In this document: in pieces, positions 45,016 to 54,439 of the stretch
Layout of the letters: every line of letters starts with the position of its first letter
Numbering within the stretch: the first letter of the stretch is position 1
DNA from: Bacteroides pyogenes_A
GTDB taxonomy: Bacteria; Bacteroidota; Bacteroidia; Bacteroidales; Bacteroidaceae
Direction: 5' to 3' (one strand)
Length of the DNA: 64,000 bases
NCBI RefSeq assembly: GCF_048595595.1
Contig: NZ_CP184347.1
Notes under the pieces: generated by a model
Seen by the model: only the letters and a program-made list of their open reading frames with translations
Databases searched by the model: none
Told to the model about the DNA's origin: nothing
Made by a program: the position numbers and the translations under genes

Positions 45016-46041
45016 ACGTGAGTTCGAAGAATTGTAAGTGCTTATAAATTTGGCGATTAGCGAAATTTGTTGTAACTTTATAGTACTAAAAAACAAAGGA
45101 TTACAAACAAAAATCGCTATGATCACCGAAGACAAAGTTATTGAAATATTTTGTATGGCAGACGATTTCTGCAAGTTTTTTGATGCCATGATGGCAAAAT
45201 ATACTATAAGGCTGGTTCACAAGAGAAAGTATCATCGTTCCTCCACTATGTCCAAAGCAGAAGTTATGCTGATAATGATTCTCTTTCACGACTCCGGTTA
45301 TCGCTGCCTGAAAAACTTTTATCTTGAGAAAGTATGTATCCATCTCCGCAATCTATTTCCGGAAGTGGTTTCTTACAATCGCTTCGTAGAACTCCAAAGG
45401 GAGGTTGCCATCCCCCTGGCTTTGTTTATCAAGAAGGTGCTTTTGGGAAAATGTACGGGAATCAGTTTTGTGGACAGCACGCCACTTCGTGTCTGCCGTA
45501 ACCAGAGGATACACATTCACAAGGTATTCAAGGGGATTGCGCAAAAAGGAAAATGCTCCATGGGATGGTTCTTCGGGTTTAAGCTGCACCTAATCTGCAA
45601 CGAGAAAGGGGAACTGCTCAACTTTATGATAACACCTGGCGATATTGATGACCGCAAGCCTTTGGAATACAAGGAATTCATAGAGTTTATATATGGTAAG
45701 CTGGTAGGAGATAAGGGGTATATCAGCAAGAATCTGTTTCAAAGATTATTCGTTGATGGAATACAGCTTATTACTAAGTTGAAGAGCAATATGAAAGGGG
45801 CGTTGATGAGCGTCTCCGATAAGCTCTTGCTCAGAAAGAGGGCTATTATAGAAACCGTGAATGATGAGCTGAAGAATATTGCACAGATAGAGCATTCCAG
45901 ACACAGATGCTTTGATAATTTCATCGTCAATCTGCTCGGTGCTATTGCTGCATATTGCTTGTTCCCAAAGAAGCCGTGCATCAATGTACAGAGGACACTG
46001 GATACACAACTTGCACTATTCTAAATTCGTCGAACTCACGT
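45016..46041 (+). mobile_element. Complete IS982-family insertion sequence
   Basis: The element is 1,026 bp with terminal inverted repeats of 18 bp matching at 17 positions (ACGTGAGTTCGAAGAATT at the left end). It is flanked by a 6-bp direct duplication TAAATA (45010-45015 and 46042-46047). One intact transposase gene fills it. Perfect target duplication and an intact gene indicate recent insertion, here into the 65-bp repeat series next to yqeY. Confidence 0.93.
45119..46024 (+). CDS. IS982-family transposase
   Basis: The 301-residue DDE transposase has the catalytic Asp in SFVDSTPLRV, the second Asp in VGDKGYIS, and the Glu in IIETVNDELKNI, together with the IS982-type GWFFGFKLHLICNEKGELL block. 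The start at 45119 (MITEDKV) is preferred over the upstream in-frame ATG at 45038 because family members begin there. The right terminal repeat starts directly after the stop codon. Confidence 0.92.
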   Translation: MITEDKVIEIFCMADDFCKFFDAMMAKYTIRLVHKRKYHRSSTMSKAEVMLIMILFHDSGYRCLKNFYLEKVCIHLRNLFPEVVSYNRFVELQREVAIPLALFIKKVLLGKCTGISFVDSTPLRVCRNQRIHIHKVFKGIAQKGKCSMGWFFGFKLHLICNEKGELLNFMITPGDIDDRKPLEYKEFIEFIYGKLVGDKGYISKNLFQRLFVDGIQLITKLKSNMKGALMSVSDKLLLRKRAIIETVNDELKNIAQIEHSRHRCFDNFIVNLLGAIAAYCLFPKKPCINVQRTLDTQLALF

Positions 46042-46189
46042 TAAATAAGCATGAAGCAGTTCCAATTATGCGTATGGAACAAATTCCTGACGCTGAAGCG
46101 GCTTTATAAATAAGAAGTCTCGGTTACCCCAACAGCAGGGCGATTTCACATCGCTTCACTTTTAAAGCTTTATAGATAAGGAGTTTCAG

Positions 46190-46639
46190 TTATCCCAACA
46201 GTTCTTTTACTTTGGCGGATATGGCACGGCCTTCGGCTATGCCTGCGAGTTTCTTCGAAGCCACTCCCATCACTTTCCCCATATCTTTGCCGCCGATGGC
46301 GCCGGTTTCGGCAATGATTTCTTTCAGTGCGGCTTCCAACTCTTCTGCCGAAAGCTGTTTGGGCAGATAGGCTTCCATAACGGCCACTTGCGCCAATTCG
46401 GCGTCTGCCAGATCCTGGCGAGCCTGCCCTTTGTAGATTTCGGCGGCATCTTTTCCTTGCTTAACCAGTTTCTGGATAATCTTCAAGGCAGCATCGTCTG
46501 TCAACGAATCGTTTGCTCCCGGAGCGGTTTTCGCTTCGATGAAGAACTTCTTTACATTTCTCAAAGTTTCCAAAGCTACTTTGTCCTTAGCTTTCATTGC
46601 GTTTTTAATGTCTTCGCTGACTCGGTCGAATAAGTCCAT
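46190..46639 (-). CDS. YqeY/GatB-domain protein
   Basis: The 149-residue helical protein matches the YqeY family (MDLFDRVSEDIKNAMKAKDK, LPKQLSAEELEAALKEII, GKDMGKVMGVASKKLAG). It carries the tRNA-binding tail domain found in GatB but not the amidotransferase part. Its role is unknown. It starts 16 bp after ftsZ and ends the dcw run. Its 3' end with the stop codon is repeated 65 bp downstream. Confidence 0.9.
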   Translation of the reverse strand: MDLFDRVSEDIKNAMKAKDKVALETLRNVKKFFIEAKTAPGANDSLTDDAALKIIQKLVKQGKDAAEIYKGQARQDLADAELAQVAVMEAYLPKQLSAEELEAALKEIIAETGAIGGKDMGKVMGVASKKLAGIAEGRAISAKVKELLG

Positions 46640-46655
46640 ATTTGTATCGGTTTTG

Positions 46656-47966
46656 TTAGAACGTTATGATTCCATCATTATCTACAGCATCTTCGGCAGC
46701 CGCTTCTTCTTCGATGGCTGCTTTCGTCTTTATTTTGGTGAGTGTCGTTTTGTCGCGCAGATAAGCGGGCGAATCTTCCACCATGGCGATGATGTCTTCA
46801 TTGTCCATATCCTCGCTGTTGAACAGATAAACGTGGCGGCGCTTGCGGATGTTTCTGCTTCCGATACCGCCGGCGCTTTCACCGTAGGCTCTGCGAATGC
46901 GCTCTTTGTTCTTCTCTTTCTCCTCTTCGAGTTGCATTTGGCGTTCCTCTTCTTCCTGACTGCGCGCTTCGTGCAGGCTGTCCATACCGGGCACGTCTTC
47001 TACGCCGAACCCGGTAGCCAGTACGGTAATCTTTACTTTCGTCTCCAGCGCATTGTCCATGGCCACACCCCATATCACTTCCACACCCTCTCGGAATTTG
47101 CTCATGAATTCGTGTATCTCGTTCATTTCCTCCATCATCAATTCCGACGACGGACAGAACGATACGTTGAGCATCACTTTCTTTGCGTTGAAGATGTCGT
47201 TATTGTTCAGCAGCGGCGAATGCAAGGCATCGTCGATGGCTTTCGTCACCCGGTTTTCGCCTTCTCCGAATCCGGTGCTCATGATGGCTACGCCACCGTC
47301 TTTGAGAATCGTTTTCACATCGGCGAAGTCGAGATTCACCGTACCGCGCATGGTAATGATTTCGGCAATGCTTTTGGCGGCGATAGAAAGTGTGTCATCC
47401 GCCTTGCCGAACGCGTTCATAAAGGTAAGGTCGGCATAGATTTCGCGCAGACGCTCGTTGTTGATTACCAACAAGGCGTCGACGTGCCGGGCGATGCGTT
47501 CCACTCCGTCCAAAGCCTGAATGATTTTCTTTTCACCCTCGAAGATAAAGGGTATGGTTACGATGCCTACGGTGAGAATATCCATTTCTTTGGCTACACG
47601 CGCGATGACAGGAGCCGCTCCCGTACCGGTCCCGCCTCCCATACCGGCAGTGATGAATACCATTTTAGTACCGTCGTTCAGTAATGCCCTGATATCTTCG
47701 ATGCTTTCTTCGGCAGCGTCGCGCGCACGTTCGGGGCGGTTGCCCGCTCCTAATCCTTGCGTTATGTTGCGTCCCAGTTGTAGTTTCACCGGAACGGGCG
47801 ATTCCGCCAATGCCTGATTGTCGGTATTGCAGAGAACGAACGTTACGTCGTGTATGCCTTCCCGGTACATGTGGTTTACGGCATTACCTCCACCTCCACC
47901 TACACCGATTACTTTGATGATTTTAGGTGAATCGGTCGGGAAATCGAATTGTACTATCTCGTCCAT
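46656..47966 (-). CDS. ftsZ: Cell-division tubulin homologue FtsZ
   Basis: The 436-residue protein has the GTP-binding IGVGGGGGNAVNHM and the tubulin signature GMGGGTGTGAAPVIA near residue 105. The T7 loop reads NLDFADVKTIL. A long acidic and charged linker follows residue 330, and the C terminus is variable (DGIITF). FtsZ forms the division ring. It lies 28 bp after ftsA, the standard order. Confidence 0.98.
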   Translation of the reverse strand: MDEIVQFDFPTDSPKIIKVIGVGGGGGNAVNHMYREGIHDVTFVLCNTDNQALAESPVPVKLQLGRNITQGLGAGNRPERARDAAEESIEDIRALLNDGTKMVFITAGMGGGTGTGAAPVIARVAKEMDILTVGIVTIPFIFEGEKKIIQALDGVERIARHVDALLVINNERLREIYADLTFMNAFGKADDTLSIAAKSIAEIITMRGTVNLDFADVKTILKDGGVAIMSTGFGEGENRVTKAIDDALHSPLLNNNDIFNAKKVMLNVSFCPSSELMMEEMNEIHEFMSKFREGVEVIWGVAMDNALETKVKITVLATGFGVEDVPGMDSLHEARSQEEEERQMQLEEEKEKNKERIRRAYGESAGGIGSRNIRKRRHVYLFNSEDMDNEDIIAMVEDSPAYLRDKTTLTKIKTKAAIEEEAAAEDAVDNDGIITF

Positions 47967-47994
47967 ATCTTAATTTGTTATTGTTTTATCACAT

Positions 47995-49461
47995 TTAGTT
48001 CATTTTATCATCTTCAAAGAAGTCTTTGGTGATGGCGTCTATTTTGCGCTGAATCCAGCTTGGGCCTGCCGCTTTTTTTCTGGCTTCTTTCTCCTCTCTC
48101 TCTCTCTCTTTGCGCTTTCTCTCCTCTTCTTTAGCAGCAGCTTTAGCGGCTTTCTCTTCTTGTTCGCGCTTCAATTTGGCTTGTCTGGTTTGCTCTTGTA
48201 GTTCCAGATCGTCTTCAAACATGTCGCCGGTTTGTTCTTTGCCGGCTTGTCCATCGATTTTCAGACCAGGGTGAGTGTTTGCCCTGACCGCTTCGGGCTG
48301 TACGGTTTCCATAAGGCAGCAGTTTTGGTTTCCTTCGAACAGAAGACCGAACAAGGTGTTTTGCGAACCGTCTTTTTTCAAGATTTCGCCATACGCATGA
48401 ACCGTGTTGCGTGGAAGTTTGGCTACGCGTATTTTATCTATCTTGCTACGCTTGCGCAGCATTTCGTCAAGATTCTTCAGATTTATGGCGCCTCCTGTGA
48501 TAACAAGTCCTGCCAACAGCTTGTCTTCGTAGCCGGAAAGCTGGATTTGATTCCAGACATTCGAGATGATTTCTTCAGCCCGCGCCCCGATGATTTCGTT
48601 CAGTTGGCTCACCGTGATTGTCCGGCTTTCGTCTTCCAGCTTGCAAACAGCCGGCTGCTCTTCATTCTCTTCTTCGTATAGAGCGTCTCCGTAAGTCTTT
48701 TTCAACCGTTCGGCTTCCTCTTCCTCTATCTGTAAGGTTGTGATGTCCCTCGTAATACTGTTTCCTCCCAAAGGCAATACGGTGAGAAAACGGAGAATGT
48801 TGTTCTTGTACACGGAGATCGTAGTGGTATCCGCTCCGAAATCGACAAGGGCGCAGCCCGAACGGCGTTCGCTTTCGGTCAACACCGCGTTGGCGGTAAC
48901 CAGAGGCGATACGAGCTGTTCGGCGATTTCTATCTTCGCCTGCCGGAAGCAATGTTCTAAATTCTTTCGCAAAGAAGCGCGGGCAACAATATTGAGGAAA
49001 CGCCCTTCGATATGGCTTCCCACTACGCCGACAGGATTGGCTTGAAGATTATTCCCTATTTTATATTCTTGCGGAGCCACTTCCAGCACCTCCATATCCA
49101 CTAACGGAACCGAAATATTCTCATCACCTATACCGCTTACAATCTTTTCCGAAATGACCGTTTCTTCTTCCAGATCGCGGCTTACCACATTGCGAACGGT
49201 GCGGATAGACTGTCCTCCAATGCCTACATACACTTTGGCAATCGAGTTCTTCAACTCGCTTTCCAGCCTGTTGATGATGGAAGTAAGGCTCTGCGCCGTC
49301 TTATCTAAGTTGAAGATTATGCCTTTGCGGATAAAAGTTGAAGAATCTTCCTGAGCATAAGCCAGCACTTGCATGCTTCCGTCGCTGTTCTTTTTTCCAG
49401 CCACACCGGCTATCTTCGATGAACCCAGCTCAATGGCGGCGATAAATTCTGTTGTTGCCAT
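47995..49461 (-). CDS. ftsA: Cell-division actin homologue FtsA
   Basis: The 488-residue protein has the actin-like fold: ELGSSKIAGVAG, the inserted 1C domain, DFGADTTTISVY, and GLVITGGAINLKN. After about residue 410 comes a long Lys/Glu-rich coiled-coil-like extension, ending in an amphipathic segment (SWIQRKIDAITKDFFED) that should bind the membrane. FtsA anchors FtsZ. The charged extension makes it longer than the E. coli protein. Confidence 0.96.
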   Translation of the reverse strand: MATTEFIAAIELGSSKIAGVAGKKNSDGSMQVLAYAQEDSSTFIRKGIIFNLDKTAQSLTSIINRLESELKNSIAKVYVGIGGQSIRTVRNVVSRDLEEETVISEKIVSGIGDENISVPLVDMEVLEVAPQEYKIGNNLQANPVGVVGSHIEGRFLNIVARASLRKNLEHCFRQAKIEIAEQLVSPLVTANAVLTESERRSGCALVDFGADTTTISVYKNNILRFLTVLPLGGNSITRDITTLQIEEEEAERLKKTYGDALYEEENEEQPAVCKLEDESRTITVSQLNEIIGARAEEIISNVWNQIQLSGYEDKLLAGLVITGGAINLKNLDEMLRKRSKIDKIRVAKLPRNTVHAYGEILKKDGSQNTLFGLLFEGNQNCCLMETVQPEAVRANTHPGLKIDGQAGKEQTGDMFEDDLELQEQTRQAKLKREQEEKAAKAAAKEEERKRKEREREEKEARKKAAGPSWIQRKIDAITKDFFEDDKMN

Positions 49462-49543
49462 GTCTATATTTATTTTTTATAATATTCAAATAAGCTCATT
49501 GCGGCGATACATCCTGTCGCTGATGCTTCTCGCCGGTTGTTAA

Positions 49544-50281
49544 TCATTCTCTTTTGGTGCAAATGATTTGATTGCCAAACTCCAGATTGATGCGTGAATA
49601 CTTGTTCCACCCTACTTGGTTGAGACCTTTTTCATAGAATATCTTCAGCCTGTCCAGTTTGTTCTCAAAGTTCTCCATTTTTCCGAGATAAATTAGATGG
49701 TCGCCTACACGGGGCACCAATTCGATTCCGTGGTTGGGCAGAACATTTATTTGTTCTATCTGTGCATCCCAGAACTTATTGTTTTGCAAAAATACACCAA
49801 ACTTATATAAATCCCTCATTGCAAACGACTTTTCTACATTTCCGGTCACAATTGCCAAATGGGCGACGCATTTCGCTTCCAACGGCATGATTTTTCCTTT
49901 GTTGTCTATGTAGTAATTTTCGCCGTTCGCGCTCATTACACGAAGGATGGGGATTCGTTGCGTTACTTCCACACATACCTTTCCGCTGGGGGTTTTATAG
50001 CATTCCGCTTCGTCAATTAACGGGTGTTTGCCCAATTCGCGCTCCAGCGATTTGGTGGAAATGCTTTTCATCTGTTTCCCGATGGGATAAATGCCTTTGC
50101 GTTCAAGGATTCCTTGTAACTCTCCTTTTGTTATAAAACCAGCATAGGCCGTATCCTTGATGACCAACTCCATATCGCGGCAGGTCTGATGGACAGGTTT
50201 GCGGTTGAAAGCAGTCACGGCTATACCTAAATAAGCCATAAGTGCTAATATGACAATGAATAGAAGGATTCTCTTGACCAT
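49544..50281 (-). CDS. ftsQ: Cell-division protein FtsQ
   Basis: The 245-residue product has one N-terminal membrane helix, a POTRA-like domain (LVIKDTAYAGFITKGELQGI, LERELGKHPLIDEAECY), and a beta domain with PILRVMSANGENYYIDNKGK. FtsQ links early and late division proteins through FtsL and FtsB. Sequence is weakly conserved, and its place between murC and ftsA is decisive. Confidence 0.88.
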   Translation of the reverse strand: MVKRILLFIVILALMAYLGIAVTAFNRKPVHQTCRDMELVIKDTAYAGFITKGELQGILERKGIYPIGKQMKSISTKSLERELGKHPLIDEAECYKTPSGKVCVEVTQRIPILRVMSANGENYYIDNKGKIMPLEAKCVAHLAIVTGNVEKSFAMRDLYKFGVFLQNNKFWDAQIEQINVLPNHGIELVPRVGDHLIYLGKMENFENKLDRLKIFYEKGLNQVGWNKYSRINLEFGNQIICTKRE

Positions 50282-50386
50282 TATTTTTCTCGTTTTTGTT
50301 TTTTCAATAAGCTAATGCGTTCTGAAGAGTTGGCTGCGAGTACAAGTTGCACCATTTGTTTCCGGACTCTTCATTCTTCCTTCGTC

Positions 50387-51790
50387 TTATGAACTCACTT
50401 CTTTATTTTCTTGTCCCTTTGTCAGTTCATTTACTATTTCGGGTACATAGTTGTCTATGTCTCCGGCTCCCAAAGTAATCAAAACTTCAATCTGTTTTGT
50501 TCTTAGCAGACCCGGTATCTCTTCTTTCTTACACAAGCTCTTTTCAATTCCTGGGCGAAGGTTGTCGTAGATAAGGCGGCTGCTTACACCCGGTATGGGA
50601 GTTTCGCGTGCCGGATAAATATCTGTGAGGATGACCTCGTCAAGCAGAGATAAACTATCTGCGAAATCCTCGTAGAAATCGCGTGTGCGTGTGTACAAAT
50701 GAGGTTGAAAGATGGCTGTGATCTTTTTATCCTTATACAGCTCGCGGATCGAGAGCACACTTTGTTTTATTTCCGAAGGATGATGAGCGTAATCGCTGAG
50801 GAATACAAGCCGGTCGTTCTTTATCTTGAAGTCGAACCTGCGGTCTACCCCTCGGAAATTGCCCATTCCCTGTTTGATTTCTTCGTCGGTGGCTCCGTTC
50901 AGGTGGGCCAATGCCATAGCAGCTACCCCGTTCTCTATATTGATGCTTACGGGCACTCCCAATTGAATGTCGTTGATACGGGTATCCGGCGCTACGAAAT
51001 CTATAAAGATTTCACCGTTCCCTATGCGGATGTTTTCGGCATGAAAGTCTCCTTCGTCACGCGAGTACGTGTACACGCGTACGCCGTCGTTTACTTTAGG
51101 TTGCAGTGATATCCCTTTGCGGATGATTAAGGCGCCTCCCGGTTGGATGAGACTTGTGTAATGCTCGAAACTCTTCAGATAGGCTTCCGCTGTTCCGTAA
51201 ATATCGAGATGGTCGGGGTCGGTGGAAGTAACGACCGACATGTAAGGAGAAAGCCAATGGAAAGAGCGGTCGAACTCATCTGCCTCGATCACTGTGTAGG
51301 GGCTTTCTTGTGAAAGCAACAGGTTGGTTACGTAATTCTTTGATATTCCTCCGAGGAAAGCCGTGCATCCCACATGCGACTGATGCAATAAATGCGCAGC
51401 CATGCTCGAAGTGGTGGTCTTTCCGTGTGTACCTGCCACACATAAGGCCTTGCTCGAGTGAGTAATCGTTCCCAATACCTGGGCACGCTTCTGTATCTCG
51501 AATCCGTTGCTGCGGAAATATACCAACTCTGCATGGTCTTCCGGAACGGCAGGTGTCAATACGACCAATGTACTTTTTTTATCCCTGCATGCCTGAGGAA
51601 TCAAATCTACATTCTCTTCATAATGTATTTGCGCCCCCTCCGCGATAAGCTCCTCTGTCAGAGGGGTAGCGGTCCGGTCGTATCCTGCCACCGTTTTTCC
51701 TTTGGAAAGGAAATAACGTACAAGCGCACTCATGCCGATGCCTCCTGCACCTACAAAATAAACTGATTCTATGGTTTCAATATTCATCAA
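50387..51790 (-). CDS. murC: UDP-N-acetylmuramate-L-alanine ligase
   Basis: The 467-residue Mur ligase has the Rossmann start YFVGAGGIGMSALVRYF, the P-loop GTHGKTTTSSMAAH, EADEFDRSFH, and DYAHHPSEIK. It adds L-alanine to UDP-MurNAc, the first step of the stem peptide. Two Met codons begin the frame (51790, 51787). It lies 105 bp upstream of ftsQ in the dcw cluster. Confidence 0.97.
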   Translation of the reverse strand: MMNIETIESVYFVGAGGIGMSALVRYFLSKGKTVAGYDRTATPLTEELIAEGAQIHYEENVDLIPQACRDKKSTLVVLTPAVPEDHAELVYFRSNGFEIQKRAQVLGTITHSSKALCVAGTHGKTTTSSMAAHLLHQSHVGCTAFLGGISKNYVTNLLLSQESPYTVIEADEFDRSFHWLSPYMSVVTSTDPDHLDIYGTAEAYLKSFEHYTSLIQPGGALIIRKGISLQPKVNDGVRVYTYSRDEGDFHAENIRIGNGEIFIDFVAPDTRINDIQLGVPVSINIENGVAAMALAHLNGATDEEIKQGMGNFRGVDRRFDFKIKNDRLVFLSDYAHHPSEIKQSVLSIRELYKDKKITAIFQPHLYTRTRDFYEDFADSLSLLDEVILTDIYPARETPIPGVSSRLIYDNLRPGIEKSLCKKEEIPGLLRTKQIEVLITLGAGDIDNYVPEIVNELTKGQENKEVSS

Positions 51791-51906
51791 TGAATTTATT
51801 CTTTTTATAATTAAACTTTTTATTTGCTGAAGCTCGCAAAATTTATTCTGATTTCATCACGTTTTCAGATTCCATTGCTGTCGAGCCGGAAGTTGTACCT
51901 TTTGTA

Positions 51907-53082
51907 TCATCTGTCGCGCCGTTCTGCCAGTTTCAGTACTTCCTGTGCAATGATGCGTGCAGAATCGGGTAGCGCCAACCGGGCAATGTTTTCGCTCAGC
52001 TCTTTCAGTTTCCGCTCGTTGTTCACTGCGATCACTGCCGTTTCTATCAGCTTTTGTTCGGCATCGCTGTCTTTTACGTAGATGGCAGCTTCTTTATTCA
52101 CCAGTGCCAATGCGTTTTGTGTCTGGTGATCTTCGGCTACATTGGGCGAAGGAACCAGAATTACGGGTTTGTGCAGCAGGCAGAATTCTGAGATAGATCC
52201 GGCGCCTGCGCGGGAGATAACCAAGTCGGCCGCAGCGTATGCCGCTGCCATGTCCTTGATAAAGTCCGTTACATGAAGGTTAGCTATTTCTCCGGCTTCT
52301 TGCACCGTTTTCATCACTTGCGGATAATAATATTTTCCGGTTTGCCATATAAACTGAACCTCTTTGTTTGCCCGAATCTTCTCCAATCCGGCGGTTAAAG
52401 TCCGGTTGAACGTTCCCGCTCCCAGACTGCCTCCTACAATCAATATGGTCTTTTTCCCCAGTGTCAATCCGAAAGAGCGCAACGCGTCTTCTTTCAGCGG
52501 CATGTCTTTTGTCAGGTTTTGCCGCACAGGATTCCCGGTCATGATGATTTTATCCGCAGGGAAAAACTTTTCCATCCCCTCATAGGCTACACATATCTTT
52601 TTAGCTTTCTGTGCCAGCAACTTATTGGTTACTCCGGCGTAAGAGTTTTGCTCCTGAATGAGTGTGGGCACTCCCATCATTCCGGCCGTTTTCAATGTCG
52701 GACCGCTGGCGTATCCTCCTACTCCTACCGCTACTTGCGGGCGAAAGTTCTTAATAATTTTCCGTGCCCTCCACTGGCTACGTACCAATTTGAACAGTAC
52801 GCCCACATTTTTCCATAGATGTTTCCGGTCGAAGCCGGCAACCGGCAGCCCGATGATTTCGTATCCGGCATCCGGAACCCGCTGCATTTCCATGCGTCCT
52901 TCGGCTCCTACAAAAAGGATTTTGGCATTCGGACGCAACTCCATGATGGCGTTCGCGATGGATATCGCCGGAAAGATATGTCCTCCTGTGCCGCCACCAC
53001 TGATAATGATCCGGAGATCGGCTCCGTCATTACTTAATGGCGAAGCCGGGTTATGATTGTTTTCGCACTTGTTCATACACAC
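51907..53082 (-). CDS. murG: UDP-GlcNAc:lipid I transferase MurG
   Basis: The 391-residue GT-B glycosyltransferase has the N-terminal GGGTGGHIFPAISIA, VGGYASGPTL, QEQNSYAGVTNK, and the C-terminal SRAGAGSISEF motif. It makes lipid II from lipid I on the inner face of the membrane. The first 20 or so residues before the conserved strand are polar and may be an extended N terminus, or the true start may be the Met at residue 3. Confidence 0.97.
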   Translation of the reverse strand: MCMNKCENNHNPASPLSNDGADLRIIISGGGTGGHIFPAISIANAIMELRPNAKILFVGAEGRMEMQRVPDAGYEIIGLPVAGFDRKHLWKNVGVLFKLVRSQWRARKIIKNFRPQVAVGVGGYASGPTLKTAGMMGVPTLIQEQNSYAGVTNKLLAQKAKKICVAYEGMEKFFPADKIIMTGNPVRQNLTKDMPLKEDALRSFGLTLGKKTILIVGGSLGAGTFNRTLTAGLEKIRANKEVQFIWQTGKYYYPQVMKTVQEAGEIANLHVTDFIKDMAAAYAAADLVISRAGAGSISEFCLLHKPVILVPSPNVAEDHQTQNALALVNKEAAIYVKDSDAEQKLIETAVIAVNNERKLKELSENIARLALPDSARIIAQEVLKLAERRDR

Positions 53083-53118
53083 TATATATTATATAGGTTT
53101 ATTTTTAGTTTAGGCACT

Positions 53119-54414
53119 TTATTCAAACTTCGAATCGTTATTCAGCATTTCCGAAGTAGGTTCCACAGCGGTTTGCGCTTGCGATTCTGCCGTACCGGCT
53201 TCTATTTGCATCTGTATCTGGGCGTCGTGCGCCTTCTGTTCTTCCAATCGGGCTGTATACCGGCTTATACTCAGAATCATTCCGATATATGCGCAATTGA
53301 TTAATGTACTTGTTCCACCTTTACTTATTAAAGGCAGGGGTTGTCCGGTTACCGGGAACAAGCCGACGGCAACCATCATGTTCAATATGGCTTGCGATAC
53401 CAGTAATAAGGCAATTCCCATGACCAGAAAAGCAGGGAACGTACGGTCGCACTTTTGGGCGATTCGCCCGGCGCGTATCAATAACCACAGATAGAGGAAA
53501 ACGACAAATATCCCTCCGATCAACCCCATCTCTTCAATTACAATGGCGAATATGAAGTCGGAGAAAGCCTGACTCAGGAAATCGCGTTGTATAGAGTTGC
53601 CCGGCCCTTTGCCTACTACATTGCTGGTGGCAATGGCAATGCGGGCATGCGCAATTTGCCCGTCCTTGTCGATATCGAATCTGGCTGCGGGAACTTCTTC
53701 TTTGTCGAAGAAGCCTTTGATACGGTTCTGCCATGTTTCCAACCGGTGAAGACCGGGAGTGTTGTGCAATGTTTTCGCGGGAATGGCTACTACGGTCCCT
53801 ACGCCGATGGCTCCTATCAATACGATTCCCCCTACCAGTAATAAGAGTTTTTTGGCAGCCACTCTTCCGATAAACATCATGATGAACACTACGCCGAACA
53901 GTAACATTGCGGTGGAGAGATTTTCAGGCGCAATCAGCAGAAGAGCGATTCCGGTGATAATCATAATGTACTTGAATGCTTTGGGGTTGGCCCCTTCGTC
54001 ATCCTGCCGCTTTGAAAGGATGAAGGAAACGGCTATGATAATAGCCATCTTTGCCAGCTCCGACGGTTGAAACTGCACTCCCATAAATGTCATCCAGCGG
54101 GCGGCTCCGTTCACACGGTCACCCGTAACAATACCCATTATGGTAACGAAAGCCAATAGAAGTAATGAGATCGGATATAAGAACACAGGAAATACCTGAA
54201 ACCATTTGTATGGAATATTGTGCATTAGCACCACCAACACGGCGCCTACCATCAGAATTACGGAATGCTGTGTGATTGGTCCCCAATGGTCGCCGCTTTT
54301 GTAAGTCAGTGTAGACGCGGCAGAAAACACCTCGACAATGGAAATCAGACAGAGACAGAGGAAAATGATCCAAATCACTTTGTCTCCTTTGAATATGTTT
54401 TTTAATAGATCCAC
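53119..54414 (-). CDS. ftsW: SEDS-family peptidoglycan glycosyltransferase FtsW
   Basis: The 431-residue protein has about ten membrane helices and SEDS motifs (the MTFMGVQFQPSELAKMA loop, GLFPVTGQPLPLISKGGTS). It polymerises lipid II at the septum with its cognate PBP, encoded upstream in this cluster. The C-terminal 40 residues are cytoplasmic and Gln-rich. Confidence 0.96.
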   Translation of the reverse strand: MDLLKNIFKGDKVIWIIFLCLCLISIVEVFSAASTLTYKSGDHWGPITQHSVILMVGAVLVVLMHNIPYKWFQVFPVFLYPISLLLLAFVTIMGIVTGDRVNGAARWMTFMGVQFQPSELAKMAIIIAVSFILSKRQDDEGANPKAFKYIMIITGIALLLIAPENLSTAMLLFGVVFIMMFIGRVAAKKLLLLVGGIVLIGAIGVGTVVAIPAKTLHNTPGLHRLETWQNRIKGFFDKEEVPAARFDIDKDGQIAHARIAIATSNVVGKGPGNSIQRDFLSQAFSDFIFAIVIEEMGLIGGIFVVFLYLWLLIRAGRIAQKCDRTFPAFLVMGIALLLVSQAILNMMVAVGLFPVTGQPLPLISKGGTSTLINCAYIGMILSISRYTARLEEQKAHDAQIQMQIEAGTAESQAQTAVEPTSEMLNNDSKFE

Positions 54415-54439
54415 GTTTTTACTGATTTAATGGTTGTTA

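Larger units (their letters stand above)
44938..46201. repeat. 65-66-bp repeat series running into the yqeY stop codon, split by the IS element
   Basis: GCTTTATAAATA-like words occur at 44938 (GCTATAAGAATA), 45004, 46102 and 46167. When the 1,026-bp IS and its 6-bp duplication are removed, the steps are 66, 66 and 65 bp. In the same series TTACCCCAACAG (46125) repeats TTATCCCAACAG (46190), which contains the minus-strand stop and last codons of yqeY, at an offset of 65 bp. Confidence 0.82.
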
